A DNA stretch of 64,000 bases, taken from contig NZ_CALIZP010000090.1 of assembly GCF_938028825.1 (NCBI RefSeq), positions 34,697 through 98,696 on the forward strand. The letters run 5' to 3'. A program made the translations under genes and the position numbers. Under the pieces are notes generated by a model. That model searched no databases. It saw nothing but the letters and a program-made list of their open reading frames with translations, and was not told the origin of the DNA. Shown here piece after piece: positions 1-7,271 of the stretch (position 1 is the first letter of the stretch; the number at the start of each line of letters is the position of its first letter). The DNA is from an uncultured Cardiobacterium sp. (lineage in GTDB: Bacteria > Pseudomonadota > Gammaproteobacteria > Cardiobacteriales > Cardiobacteriaceae).

Positions 1-1
1 T

Positions 2-1144
2 TCGGTGGACAGCTACCTGCCCGCCCTGCCGCTGATGAGCCGTGACCTCGGCGGCGATGCCGAGCTGACCGTTACCGGCTTCCTCGCCGGTTTCGCCATC
101 GCCCAGCTCGTCTGGGGCCCCATCAGCGACCGCATCGGGCGGAAAATCCCGCTCTTCACCGGCATGGCGCTCTTCGTCATCGGCTCCATCGGCTGCGCCA
201 CCGCCGACAGCCTCGAAGCCATCGTCGCCTGGCGCGTCTTTCAGGCGGTGGGTGCCTGCGTCGGGCCGATGCTGTCGCGCGCCATGATCCGCGACCTCTT
301 CGGCGCGACCCGCGCGGCGCAGATGCTCTCAACCCTGGTGCTGTTCATGGCCGCCGCGCCCATCGTCGGCCCGCTCATCGGCGGCTTCCTGCTGAAAATC
401 GCCGACTGGCACGCCAACTTCTGGCTGCTCGCCGTCATCGGCGTCATCATGTTCGCCGCCGTCTCGCGCCTGCCGGAAAGCCTGCCGCCGCAGCGGCGCG
501 GCACGGGCAGCCTCGCCGGGGCATTCGCCAACTACGCCGCCCTGCTCGGCAACCGCGCCTTCATGCGCTACACCCTCTGCGTTACCGCCTTCTATGTCGC
601 CGCCTACGCCTTTATCACCGGCTCGCCCAAAGTCTATATCGGCCGTTTCGGCATCGATCCCGCCCGCTACGGCCTCTGGTTCGGCGTGAACATCCTCGGC
701 GTGATGCTCCTCAGCGCCGCCAACCGCCGCCTGGTGCGCCATTTCCCGCTCGACCGCCTGCTGCGTGGCGCAACCCTCGCCGCCACCGCTGCCGCCATCC
801 TCCTCGCCGTCCTCGCCTGTCGCGGCACAGGCAGCATCTGGGGCATCGCCCTGCCGGTCTTCCTCATGTTCAGCATGAACGGCATCATCGCGAGCTGCGC
901 CAACGCCGCCGCGCTGGCCGCAGTGGAAAGCCGCATGGCCGGTTCCGCCGCCGCCCTCATCGGCTCCCTGCAATACGGCAGCGGCATCCTCTCCACCCTG
1001 CTCCTCACCCGCTTCGCCGACGGCACACCGTGGCCGATGGCGGCCATCATCACCGTTTTCGTCGCCCTCAGCGCTGTGACGGCGTGGGCGGGCAGCCATA
1101 AAAATGCCCGGCCGGGGCCGGGCGTTGCCCGGACAGGCGGTTAG
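2..1144 (+). CDS. Bcr/CflA-family MFS drug efflux transporter (5' end cut by window)
   Basis: A 12-helix major facilitator of the Bcr/CflA type, proton-driven exporters of drugs or small metabolites in the inner membrane. The reading frame is open to the window edge and begins with S-V-D-S-Y-L-P-A-L-P, which matches the first periplasmic stretch after TM1 in this family, so only the first 15-20 residues are missing. The MFS loop motif GPISDRIGRKIPL is visible near residue 38, and about eleven hydrophobic helices follow. The last ~15 residues (HKNARPGPGVARTGG) are hydrophilic and are encoded by a GC hairpin plus the start of a MITE-like repeat. The tail is therefore probably not ancestral. The substrate cannot be told from sequence. 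Confidence 0.85.
   Translation, partial: SVDSYLPALPLMSRDLGGDAELTVTGFLAGFAIAQLVWGPISDRIGRKIPLFTGMALFVIGSIGCATADSLEAIVAWRVFQAVGACVGPMLSRAMIRDLFGATRAAQMLSTLVLFMAAAPIVGPLIGGFLLKIADWHANFWLLAVIGVIMFAAVSRLPESLPPQRRGTGSLAGAFANYAALLGNRAFMRYTLCVTAFYVAAYAFITGSPKVYIGRFGIDPARYGLWFGVNILGVMLLSAANRRLVRHFPLDRLLRGATLAATAAAILLAVLACRGTGSIWGIALPVFLMFSMNGIIASCANAAALAAVESRMAGSAAALIGSLQYGSGILSTLLLTRFADGTPWPMAAIITVFVALSAVTAWAGSHKNARPGPGVARTGG
1099..1124 (-). terminator. Rho-independent terminator for the SMR gene
   Basis: A perfect palindrome, GCCCGGCC-GG-GGCCGGGC at 1106-1123, is followed on the minus strand by ATTTTTA. It lies about 90 nt downstream of the SMR stop. It sits inside the last codons of the MFS gene on the opposite strand, so the two convergent genes overlap in their 3' control sequence. 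Confidence 0.65.
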
Positions 1145-1211
1145 GGTCTGCTGACACCCGGCAAGGCGGCTTTTTGACCAAAACCCGCTGCGCAGGCCGA
1201 ATGTCAACAAT
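1144..1211. repeat. Short deleted copy of the GGGTCT-ended MITE
   Basis: This stretch starts GGGTCTGCTGACAC, continues with GGCGGCTTTTTGACCAAAA and ends CCGCTGCGCAGGCCGAATGTCAACA. Its left half matches the inverted right end of the 161-bp element at 50063-50223, and its right half matches that element's inverted left end. It looks like an internally deleted and end-damaged copy. The stop codon of the upstream MFS gene is at its left junction. Confidence 0.6.
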
Positions 1212-1213
1212 TC

Positions 1214-1549
1214 CTAATGGCCGGACATGGACGATGCCGTATTGAGCAGCACCACACCAAGCACAATCAGGGCAATACTGACGACGCCCATCACATCCGC
1301 CTTCTGCCCGAAGACAAACACACTGATCAGCGCGGCCAGCACCAGCCCCAGCCCCGCCCAGACCGCGTAAGCGGTACCAAGCGGCATCGTTTTCAACGCC
1401 AGCGCCAGCGCCCAGAAACACAGACCAAAACCGGCCACCACACCGAGCGTCGGCCACAACTTGCTGAACCCGTCGCTCAACTTCAACATTGTCGAGCCGA
1501 ACGTCTCGCACACAATCGCCAGCATCAAAAATACCCAGTGCATATGCAT
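1214..1549 (-). CDS. Small multidrug resistance (SMR) transporter, EmrE/QacE-like
   Basis: A 111-residue four-helix protein of the SMR family, which exchanges cationic drugs or quaternary amines for protons as a dimer in the inner membrane. The essential membrane glutamate of TM1 is present (AIVCETFGSTMLK, about residue 14), as is the YAVWAGLG signature of TM3, equivalent to EmrE Tyr60-Trp63. Length matches the family (105-115). Three ATGs lie close together. The one at 1549 is preferred because GGAGG ends 6 nt upstream of it. The gene is convergent with the MFS gene. The QacE/EmrE type is likelier than SugE/Gdx, but substrate specificity is not certain. Confidence 0.85.
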   Translation of the reverse strand: MHMHWVFLMLAIVCETFGSTMLKLSDGFSKLWPTLGVVAGFGLCFWALALALKTMPLGTAYAVWAGLGLVLAALISVFVFGQKADVMGVVSIALIVLGVVLLNTASSMSGH

Positions 1550-1968
1550 CATTTACCTCCGTTATACAAAGCAAGTGTAATCATATCAATATGATAAACA
1601 CGGGAACAGCCTTGCATTCTCCCAAAAAACCTGCGCACCGGGCAAAAGACCAACGCCTCCGCCCGCATCTGCGGACAGCGTCGTTCGACACGGATATCCG
1701 CAATCCCGGCAGATGAGAAATCCCTGATAGTCAAAGATAAACCTCCTCCCGCTTGCGGGGTGGGGTAAACGGCAGCACCGCCCAAAATGGGGAAGCCGTG
1801 CGCCGAAAATGCGCGGCAGGCGGCAAAATTAGGCGAAAAAATTTACTTTCCCGCGCGTTACGGCTTTTTTTGCCTGTGTGAAGCCGCTATACTTTCCCCA
1901 GTCCACAAACGGAAAAACACACGTTTGTGGCTTGAAATCAAACATCTATCCAAACAAGGTGAACATGT
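1550..1968. other. Intergenic region between SMR gene and pckA
   Basis: About 420 bp with no credible gene. It separates two divergently transcribed genes. A TATACT box at 1888-1893, about 75 bp before pckA, is a plausible -10, but no good -35 stands at normal spacing. A stretch with CTCCCGCTTGCGGGG around 1745 forms a small inverted repeat. Confidence 0.5.
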
Positions 1969-3564
1969 ATGGCAATCCAAACCCCCAATTTCCTTGACCT
2001 TTCCCCCTACGGTATCCACAAGCAGGCCTACCGCAACCTCTCGCCATCCGCACTCTACAAAGCCGCATTGCAGGCGGGCGATGAATCCGTGATTTCCTCC
2101 ACAGGGGCATTGATCGCCTTCTCCGGCGTGAAAACCGGCCGTTCACCGAAAGACAAGCGCATCGTGAAAAACCCTGCCTCGGAAAACGACATCTGGTGGG
2201 GCAAAATCAACATCCCCTTCCCGCCGGAATCGCACGCCGCCAACCGCAGCCGCGCGGTGAAATTCCTCAACGAAGCCGACAGCGTGTACGTCCTCGACGG
2301 CTACGCCGGCTGGGACGAAAAATACCGCCTGAAAATCCGCGTCATCACCACCCGCCCGTATCACGCGCTCTTCATGCACAACATGCTCATCCGCCCGACC
2401 GATGCCGAACTGGCCGCCTTCGGCGAGCCGGACTACGTCATCTACAACGCCGGACACAAACCCGCCGACCGCACCGTCGTCGGCGTGACCAGCACCACCT
2501 CCGTCTCGCTCTCCTTTGAAGAACGCGACATGGTTATCCTCGGCACCGAATACGCGGGCGAAATGAAAAAAGGCGTGTTCACCATCATGAACTACCTCAT
2601 GCCGAAACAGGGCGAGCTCTCCATGCACTGCTCCGCCACCGCCGAACAGGGCGGCGAACGCTCCGCCGTGCTTTTCGGCCTCTCCGGCACCGGCAAAACC
2701 ACCCTCTCCGCCGACCCGAACCGCAACCTCATCGGCGACGACGAACACGTCTGGACCGAAGACGGCATCTTCAACATCGAAGGCGGCTGCTATGCCAAAG
2801 TCATCGACCTCTCCGCCGAAAAAGAACCGGAAATCTTCGGCGCCATCAAATTCGGCACCGTGCTGGAAAACGTCGCCTACGACGAACACTATGTCGTGCA
2901 GTACGACTACACCCCGCTGACCAGCAACACCCGCGCCAGCTACCCGATCGAATACATCAGCAACGCGCGTATCCCCTGCAAGGCCGGGCAACCGACGGAC
3001 ATCGTCTTCCTCACCTGCGACGCCTTCGGCGTGCTGCCGCCGGTCTCCCGCCTCAACCCGGCCCAAGCGATGTACCACTTCATCAGCGGCTACACCGCGA
3101 AAGTGGCCGGCACCGAAGTCGGCGTGACCGAGCCGGAAGCCACCTTCTCCGCCTGCTTCGGCGCACCGTTCATGGTTTGGCACCCGGCCAAATACGCCGA
3201 ACTCCTCGCCGAAAAAATGAAAAAACACAACACCAATGTCTGGCTCATCAACACCGGCTGGGCAGGCGGTGCCTACGGTGTCGGCGAACGCATCAAGCTC
3301 AAATACAGCCGCGCCATCATCGACGCCATCAACAGCGGCGCACTGGCGAAAATGCCGACCGAGGCCGATCCCGTCTTCGGCTTTGCCGTCGTCACCGAAT
3401 GCCCGAACGTCCCGGCGGAAATCCTCAAACCGCGCAACGCGTGGGCAGACAAAGCCGCCTACGACGCCCAGGCGAAAAAACTGGCGAAAATGTTCAACGA
3501 CAACTTCGCGCAATTCGCTGATGGTGCAAGCGCGGAAGTCAAAGCCGCCGCCCCGAAAGCCTGA
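1969..3564 (+). CDS. pckA: Phosphoenolpyruvate carboxykinase (ATP)
   Basis: Catalyses oxaloacetate + ATP to PEP + ADP + CO2, the first committed step of gluconeogenesis, in the cytosol. At 531 residues it is close to E. coli PckA (540). The kinase-1a P-loop GLSGTGKTTLSADPNR (about residues 236-251) is followed by the metal-binding GDDEHVW, and the substrate-binding GRSPKDKR is near residue 62. This P-loop is specific to the ATP-using family rather than the GTP one. AAGGTG lies 7-13 nt before the ATG. The gene is monocistronic, with its own terminator. Together with the neighbouring glpD it suggests growth on glycerol or C4 acids. Confidence 0.97.
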   Translation: MAIQTPNFLDLSPYGIHKQAYRNLSPSALYKAALQAGDESVISSTGALIAFSGVKTGRSPKDKRIVKNPASENDIWWGKINIPFPPESHAANRSRAVKFLNEADSVYVLDGYAGWDEKYRLKIRVITTRPYHALFMHNMLIRPTDAELAAFGEPDYVIYNAGHKPADRTVVGVTSTTSVSLSFEERDMVILGTEYAGEMKKGVFTIMNYLMPKQGELSMHCSATAEQGGERSAVLFGLSGTGKTTLSADPNRNLIGDDEHVWTEDGIFNIEGGCYAKVIDLSAEKEPEIFGAIKFGTVLENVAYDEHYVVQYDYTPLTSNTRASYPIEYISNARIPCKAGQPTDIVFLTCDAFGVLPPVSRLNPAQAMYHFISGYTAKVAGTEVGVTEPEATFSACFGAPFMVWHPAKYAELLAEKMKKHNTNVWLINTGWAGGAYGVGERIKLKYSRAIIDAINSGALAKMPTEADPVFGFAVVTECPNVPAEILKPRNAWADKAAYDAQAKKLAKMFNDNFAQFADGASAEVKAAAPKA

Positions 3565-3584
3565 GCGGCCTGCGGCACACCAGA

Positions 3585-3611
3585 CACCGCCCGCCCGGGC
3601 GGTGTTTTTTA
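3585..3611 (+). terminator. Rho-independent terminator of pckA
   Basis: CACCGCCC-GCCC-GGGCGGTG hairpin followed by TTTTTT, 20 nt after the pckA stop. Confidence 0.85.
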
Positions 3612-3757
3612 TAGTCGTTTCAAATAGAACCGATACGGTGTTGGCACGCCTGACCGGGCACCCATAAAAATCGCTGCGCGATTTTTATGGGAAACCCGCG
3701 CCGTACTATCTGTACTGCCTGCGGCGCGCCGCCTTGTCGCATTCCTGTTTGATACGC
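3610..3757. repeat. Correia-like repeat element, copy with internal insertion
   Basis: Begins TATAGTCGTTTCAAATAG and ends GTCGCATTCCTGTTTGATACG, with the conserved core CCGTACTATCTGTACTG. Compared with the intact 106-bp copy at 32889-32994 it carries an extra ~40 bp. That insert contains a near-perfect inverted repeat, CCCATAAAAATCG/CGATTTTTATGGG at 3661-3690. It lies between pckA and glpD, directly after the pckA terminator. Confidence 0.7.
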
Positions 3758-3911
3758 AACCCTCATACGCGGCAAAAAACCGCAAACCCGGCGGACACTT
3801 GCGCGACATCAAACTCTTCCCCCGCCTGCGGGAGGAAGGGCTTCCTTCATGAACCGGCTTCACTGCAACCTCCCGCGCGCACGATGCGGGAAGGGGCGCA
3901 GGCGGTGTGTC

Positions 3912-3946
3912 GATAAAAAAAAACGCTGCCGCAGCAGCGTTTTTTC
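3912..3946 (-). terminator. Rho-independent terminator of glpD (bidirectional)
   Basis: AACGCTGC-CGCA-GCAGCGTT hairpin with an A-run on one side and a T-run on the other, 20 nt beyond the glpD stop. It can act on either strand. Confidence 0.8.
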
Positions 3947-3966
3947 CCGTGCAGGGTGATGCAGGT

Positions 3967-5523
3967 TCAGAAGTGGTACTGCTTCGCCAGTTCGCGGAAG
4001 GCGGCGGTCTGTTCGCTGATCCAGGTTTCGCCTTTGCCGAGTTCGGCGGCGATGTAGCGGGCGACGTCTTCGGCGGATTCGGCGGCGGCGCGGGCGTCCA
4101 GGAAGAGGAGACGGATGCGGCGCGCCAGCACGTCTTCCAGGGTTTGCGCCATTTCTTCGCGCACCGCCCACAGCGCTTCGGCGTAGAGGAAGGGGTGATT
4201 CGGGTGGATTTTGCTGCCAGCTTTGCTGTCGGCGGCGGCAAGCGCTTCGATGGCGGCGCGGTCACTGCCGTAGAAGCCGAGGTGGCTTTTTTCGTCTGCT
4301 GCCTGGTGACCGTGGATTTTCAAGTCAACAGTTTTGCATTCTTTGGCAGGCAGGACGTTTTCTTTGATGGCAGCGTCCACAGCGTCTTCGGCCATTTGCC
4401 GGTAGGTCGTCCATTTGCCGCCGATGATGTCCACCATACCGGACGGGGTAACGTGCACTTTGTGGCTGCGCGAGACTTCTTTGGTGCTCTTGCCGCCGCC
4501 TTTCGGCGCAGCGAGTGGGCGCAAGCCGACGAAGACGCTTTTGATATCGGCGCGGGTCGGCGCTTTGACGAGGTAGTCTTTGGCGGTGTTCAGGATGAAG
4601 TCGATTTCTTTGTCGAGTGGTTTGGGTTCGTATTCGGCGTGTTTGACGAGGGTATCGGTGGTGCCGATGACGAGTTTGTCATGCCACGGCACAGCGAAGA
4701 GAACGCGGCCATCGGAGGTTTTCGGCACCATCAGTGCGCTTGCACCGGGCAGGAAGGCGCGGTCAATGACGATATGTACGCCCTGGCTGGGGACGACGCT
4801 GTCCATGTCGTCGGGGTTATCCATCGCGTTGATTTCGTTGGTGAAGACGCCGGTAGCGTTGACGACGCATTTGGCTTTGATGTCGAAGGTGTCGCCGCCG
4901 AGAGTGTCGCGGGCGGTCACGCCGCAGATTTTGCCGGCGTCGTTTTTGGCAAGACCGGTCACTTCGCAATAGTTGACGACGGCGGCACCGTGGTCAATGG
5001 CGGTTTGCGCAAGGTTGACGGCGAGACGGGCGTCGTCAAACTGACCGTCGTAGTAGCAGACGCCATTGCGCAGTTTTTCGGGTTTGACGCCCTGCAGCAG
5101 GCGGTTAGCTTCGTCTTTGCCGAGGTAGCGGGTGTGGCCGATGCCGAGTTTGCCGGCGAGACGGTCATAGAGCCACAGGCCGAAGGTGTAGTACGGCGCG
5201 GTCCACCATTTTTCGCCCGGGATGATGAAGGCTTCGCTTTTGAAGAGGTGCGGCGCGTTTTTGCCGAGGCGGCCACGTTCGCGCAGAGCCTCACGCACGA
5301 GGGCGACATCGCCCTGGGCGAGGTAGCGCACGCCGCCGTGCACAAGTTTGGTGCTACGGCTGGAGGTGCCTTTGGCGAAGTCCATGCGTTCGAGGAGCAG
5401 GGTTTTGAAGCCGCGTGTGGTAGCGTCCACGGCAATGCCGAGACCGGTCGCGCCGCCACCGATGACGACGACATCCCATTCTTCTCCGCTTTTGGCGCGT
5501 TCGAGTTGTTCTTGTCTTTTCAT
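3967..5523 (-). CDS. glpD: Aerobic glycerol-3-phosphate dehydrogenase
   Basis: FAD enzyme that oxidises sn-glycerol-3-phosphate to dihydroxyacetone phosphate and passes electrons to quinone at the inner membrane. It has 518 residues against 501 in E. coli. The N-terminal dinucleotide-binding motif VVVIGGGATGLGIA (residues 18-31) is followed by the FAD-dependent GlpD signature around SSRSTKLVHGGVRYL (residues 54-68). The C-terminal helical DAO_C domain is complete. No glpF or glpK is adjacent, so the gene stands alone with its own terminator. Start chosen at the ATG giving MKRQEQLERAKSGEEWD. Confidence 0.95.
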   Translation of the reverse strand: MKRQEQLERAKSGEEWDVVVIGGGATGLGIAVDATTRGFKTLLLERMDFAKGTSSRSTKLVHGGVRYLAQGDVALVREALRERGRLGKNAPHLFKSEAFIIPGEKWWTAPYYTFGLWLYDRLAGKLGIGHTRYLGKDEANRLLQGVKPEKLRNGVCYYDGQFDDARLAVNLAQTAIDHGAAVVNYCEVTGLAKNDAGKICGVTARDTLGGDTFDIKAKCVVNATGVFTNEINAMDNPDDMDSVVPSQGVHIVIDRAFLPGASALMVPKTSDGRVLFAVPWHDKLVIGTTDTLVKHAEYEPKPLDKEIDFILNTAKDYLVKAPTRADIKSVFVGLRPLAAPKGGGKSTKEVSRSHKVHVTPSGMVDIIGGKWTTYRQMAEDAVDAAIKENVLPAKECKTVDLKIHGHQAADEKSHLGFYGSDRAAIEALAAADSKAGSKIHPNHPFLYAEALWAVREEMAQTLEDVLARRIRLLFLDARAAAESAEDVARYIAAELGKGETWISEQTAAFRELAKQYHF

Positions 5524-5696
5524 GTTGTACTTTCTCCAATTTTTCTCTGAATTTAACCGGCTGTTCCGGAAAACAAGCGGTATTTTAACACTGCATCCTC
5601 AAAGTCATCACAGAATATGTAAAAAGTTAACGACAAATCCACATCACCTCGTGCTTTCGTTACAATGATCTCCCATTTGTTTGTGAAGGATTTGTT

Positions 5697-7070
5697 ATGC
5701 GTACTCTCGCCCTGATTCTCGCGGCCGGCCAAGGCACGCGGATGCGTTCCGCCCAGGCCAAGGTGCTGCAACCCGTCGGCGGCAAGGCCATGATCGTGCA
5801 TTTGCTGGAAACGTTGCAGGCGCTCGCCCCTGAGCGCACGGCGGTGGTGTTCGGGCATCAGGGCGGGCAGTTGCGCGCCTGCATCGGACCCGCCTGGCCG
5901 CAGGTGCAGTGGATTGAGCAGCGCGAGCAACGCGGCACGGGTCATGCGGTGCAGATGGCAATGGCAGAAATCGCCCAGGCCGGGCGGGTGTTAATCCTCT
6001 TCGGCGATACGCCGCTGGTGCGCGCCGCAACCTTGCAGCGGCTGCTGGATGCGTCGCAGGCAAGCGGCTTCGCCCTGCTTTCCGCCGTGGTGGACAACCC
6101 CTTCGGCTATGGGCGCATCGTGCGCGACGCCGCCGGCAGCGTCAGCGCGGTAGTCGAGGAGAAGGATGCGAGCGCAGCGCAGCGGGCAATTACCGAGATC
6201 AACACCGGCATGATGGTAGTCGCGAGCGGTCTGCTTGCTACCTATCTGCCGCAGTTGCAGAACAACAACGCGCAGGGCGAATACTATCTGCCCGACCTTG
6301 TCGCCCTGCACCACGCGGCGGGTGGCGAAATCAGCGCCGTTATCGCCGATGACGCCGAGGAAACGATGGGCATCAACACCCGTGCGCAGCAGGCGCAGGC
6401 GGAAGCGGTGTACCGCCGCCGTCAGGCACAGGCACTGCTGGATGCGGGCGTGACGCTGATTGATCCCGCACGGCTTGACGTGCACGGCAGCCTCAGCGCC
6501 GGACGCGACGTGGTGATCGAGGCCAATGTCGTCATCAAGGGTACGGTCAGCCTCGGCGACAACGTCTATATCGAAAGCGGCTGTGTGCTCGATAACTGCA
6601 CCATCGGCGCAGGCGCACGCGTGTACAGCCATTCCCGCCTCGAACATTGCGAAGTCGGGGCGAACGCGCAAGTCGGCCCCTTCGCCCGTCTGCGCCCGAA
6701 AACCGTGCTCGATGAAGGCGTGCGCATCGGCAACTTCGTCGAAACCAAAGCGGCGACCATCGGCAAGGGCAGCAAAATTAACCATCTGAGCTACATCGGC
6801 GACGCCACTATCGGCAGCGCAGTCAACATCGGCGCAGGCACCATCACCTGCAACTACGACGGCGCGAACAAATATCGCACCACCCTCGGCGACCGCGTTT
6901 TCATCGGCTCGAACAGCGCCCTCGTCGCGCCGGTCAACATCGGCGACGGCGCGACCATCGGCGCCGGCTCAGTCATCACCAAAGACGTGCCCGCCGAGCA
7001 GCTCGCCCTCACCCGCAGCGAGCAGAAAACCATCAGCGGCTGGCAAAGACCGGTGAAAAAGGCAAAATAA
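5697..7070 (+). CDS. glmU: Bifunctional GlcNAc-1-P uridyltransferase / GlcN-1-P acetyltransferase
   Basis: Makes UDP-GlcNAc for peptidoglycan and LPS: the C-terminal domain acetylates GlcN-1-P and the N-terminal domain adds UMP. At 457 residues it matches E. coli (456). The nucleotidyltransferase loop LILAAGQGTRM is at residues 5-15. The left-handed beta-helix with hexapeptide repeats occupies about residues 250-425 and includes the catalytic region around GNFVETK and ITCNYDGANKY. A TACAAT -10-like box lies at 5661-5666. The partner enzyme GlmS is encoded 47 kb away in this window. Confidence 0.97.
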   Translation: MRTLALILAAGQGTRMRSAQAKVLQPVGGKAMIVHLLETLQALAPERTAVVFGHQGGQLRACIGPAWPQVQWIEQREQRGTGHAVQMAMAEIAQAGRVLILFGDTPLVRAATLQRLLDASQASGFALLSAVVDNPFGYGRIVRDAAGSVSAVVEEKDASAAQRAITEINTGMMVVASGLLATYLPQLQNNNAQGEYYLPDLVALHHAAGGEISAVIADDAEETMGINTRAQQAQAEAVYRRRQAQALLDAGVTLIDPARLDVHGSLSAGRDVVIEANVVIKGTVSLGDNVYIESGCVLDNCTIGAGARVYSHSRLEHCEVGANAQVGPFARLRPKTVLDEGVRIGNFVETKAATIGKGSKINHLSYIGDATIGSAVNIGAGTITCNYDGANKYRTTLGDRVFIGSNSALVAPVNIGDGATIGAGSVITKDVPAEQLALTRSEQKTISGWQRPVKKAK

Positions 7071-7102
7071 ACAACATGCTAACGCACAACATGAAAAGCA
7101 CC

Positions 7103-7130
7103 TTGCAAACGCATGAAAAATCCCTAAAAT
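7103..7130 (+). promoter_or_regulatory. Promoter of the SRP RNA gene
   Basis: TTGCAA (7103-7108), 16 bp spacer, TAAAAT (7125-7130). The -10 ends 8 nt before the predicted RNA 5' end at 7139. Confidence 0.7.
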
Positions 7131-7138
7131 GCGCCGCT

Positions 7139-7242
7139 GGTCTGCATTGGCGCTTCGCAACGATCAGCCGCAAACCCCGTCAGGTCCGGAAGGAAGCAGC
7201 GGTAGTGGTGAAATCGGGTGCCGGAGTAAGCTGGTGCAGGCC
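7139..7242 (+). ncRNA. ffs: Signal recognition particle 4.5S RNA
   Basis: RNA partner of Ffh in co-translational membrane targeting. The universally conserved SRP domain IV sequence, including GGTCCGGAAGGAAGCAGC, is at 7183-7200. The ends pair as GGTCTGCA (7139-7146) with TGCAGGCC (7235-7242), closing a ~104-nt hairpin like the 114-nt E. coli RNA. A TTTTT run follows at once and serves as terminator. Placement directly before dnaX is common in proteobacteria. Exact ends are inferred from pairing. Confidence 0.93.
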
Positions 7243-7271
7243 TTTTTCTATTTATAAGCAGCAAAAATCCC

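Noticed and set aside
3907..5550. Plus-strand 547-codon frame opposite glpD
   Set aside because: Antisense shadow. GlpD motifs on the minus strand are complete.
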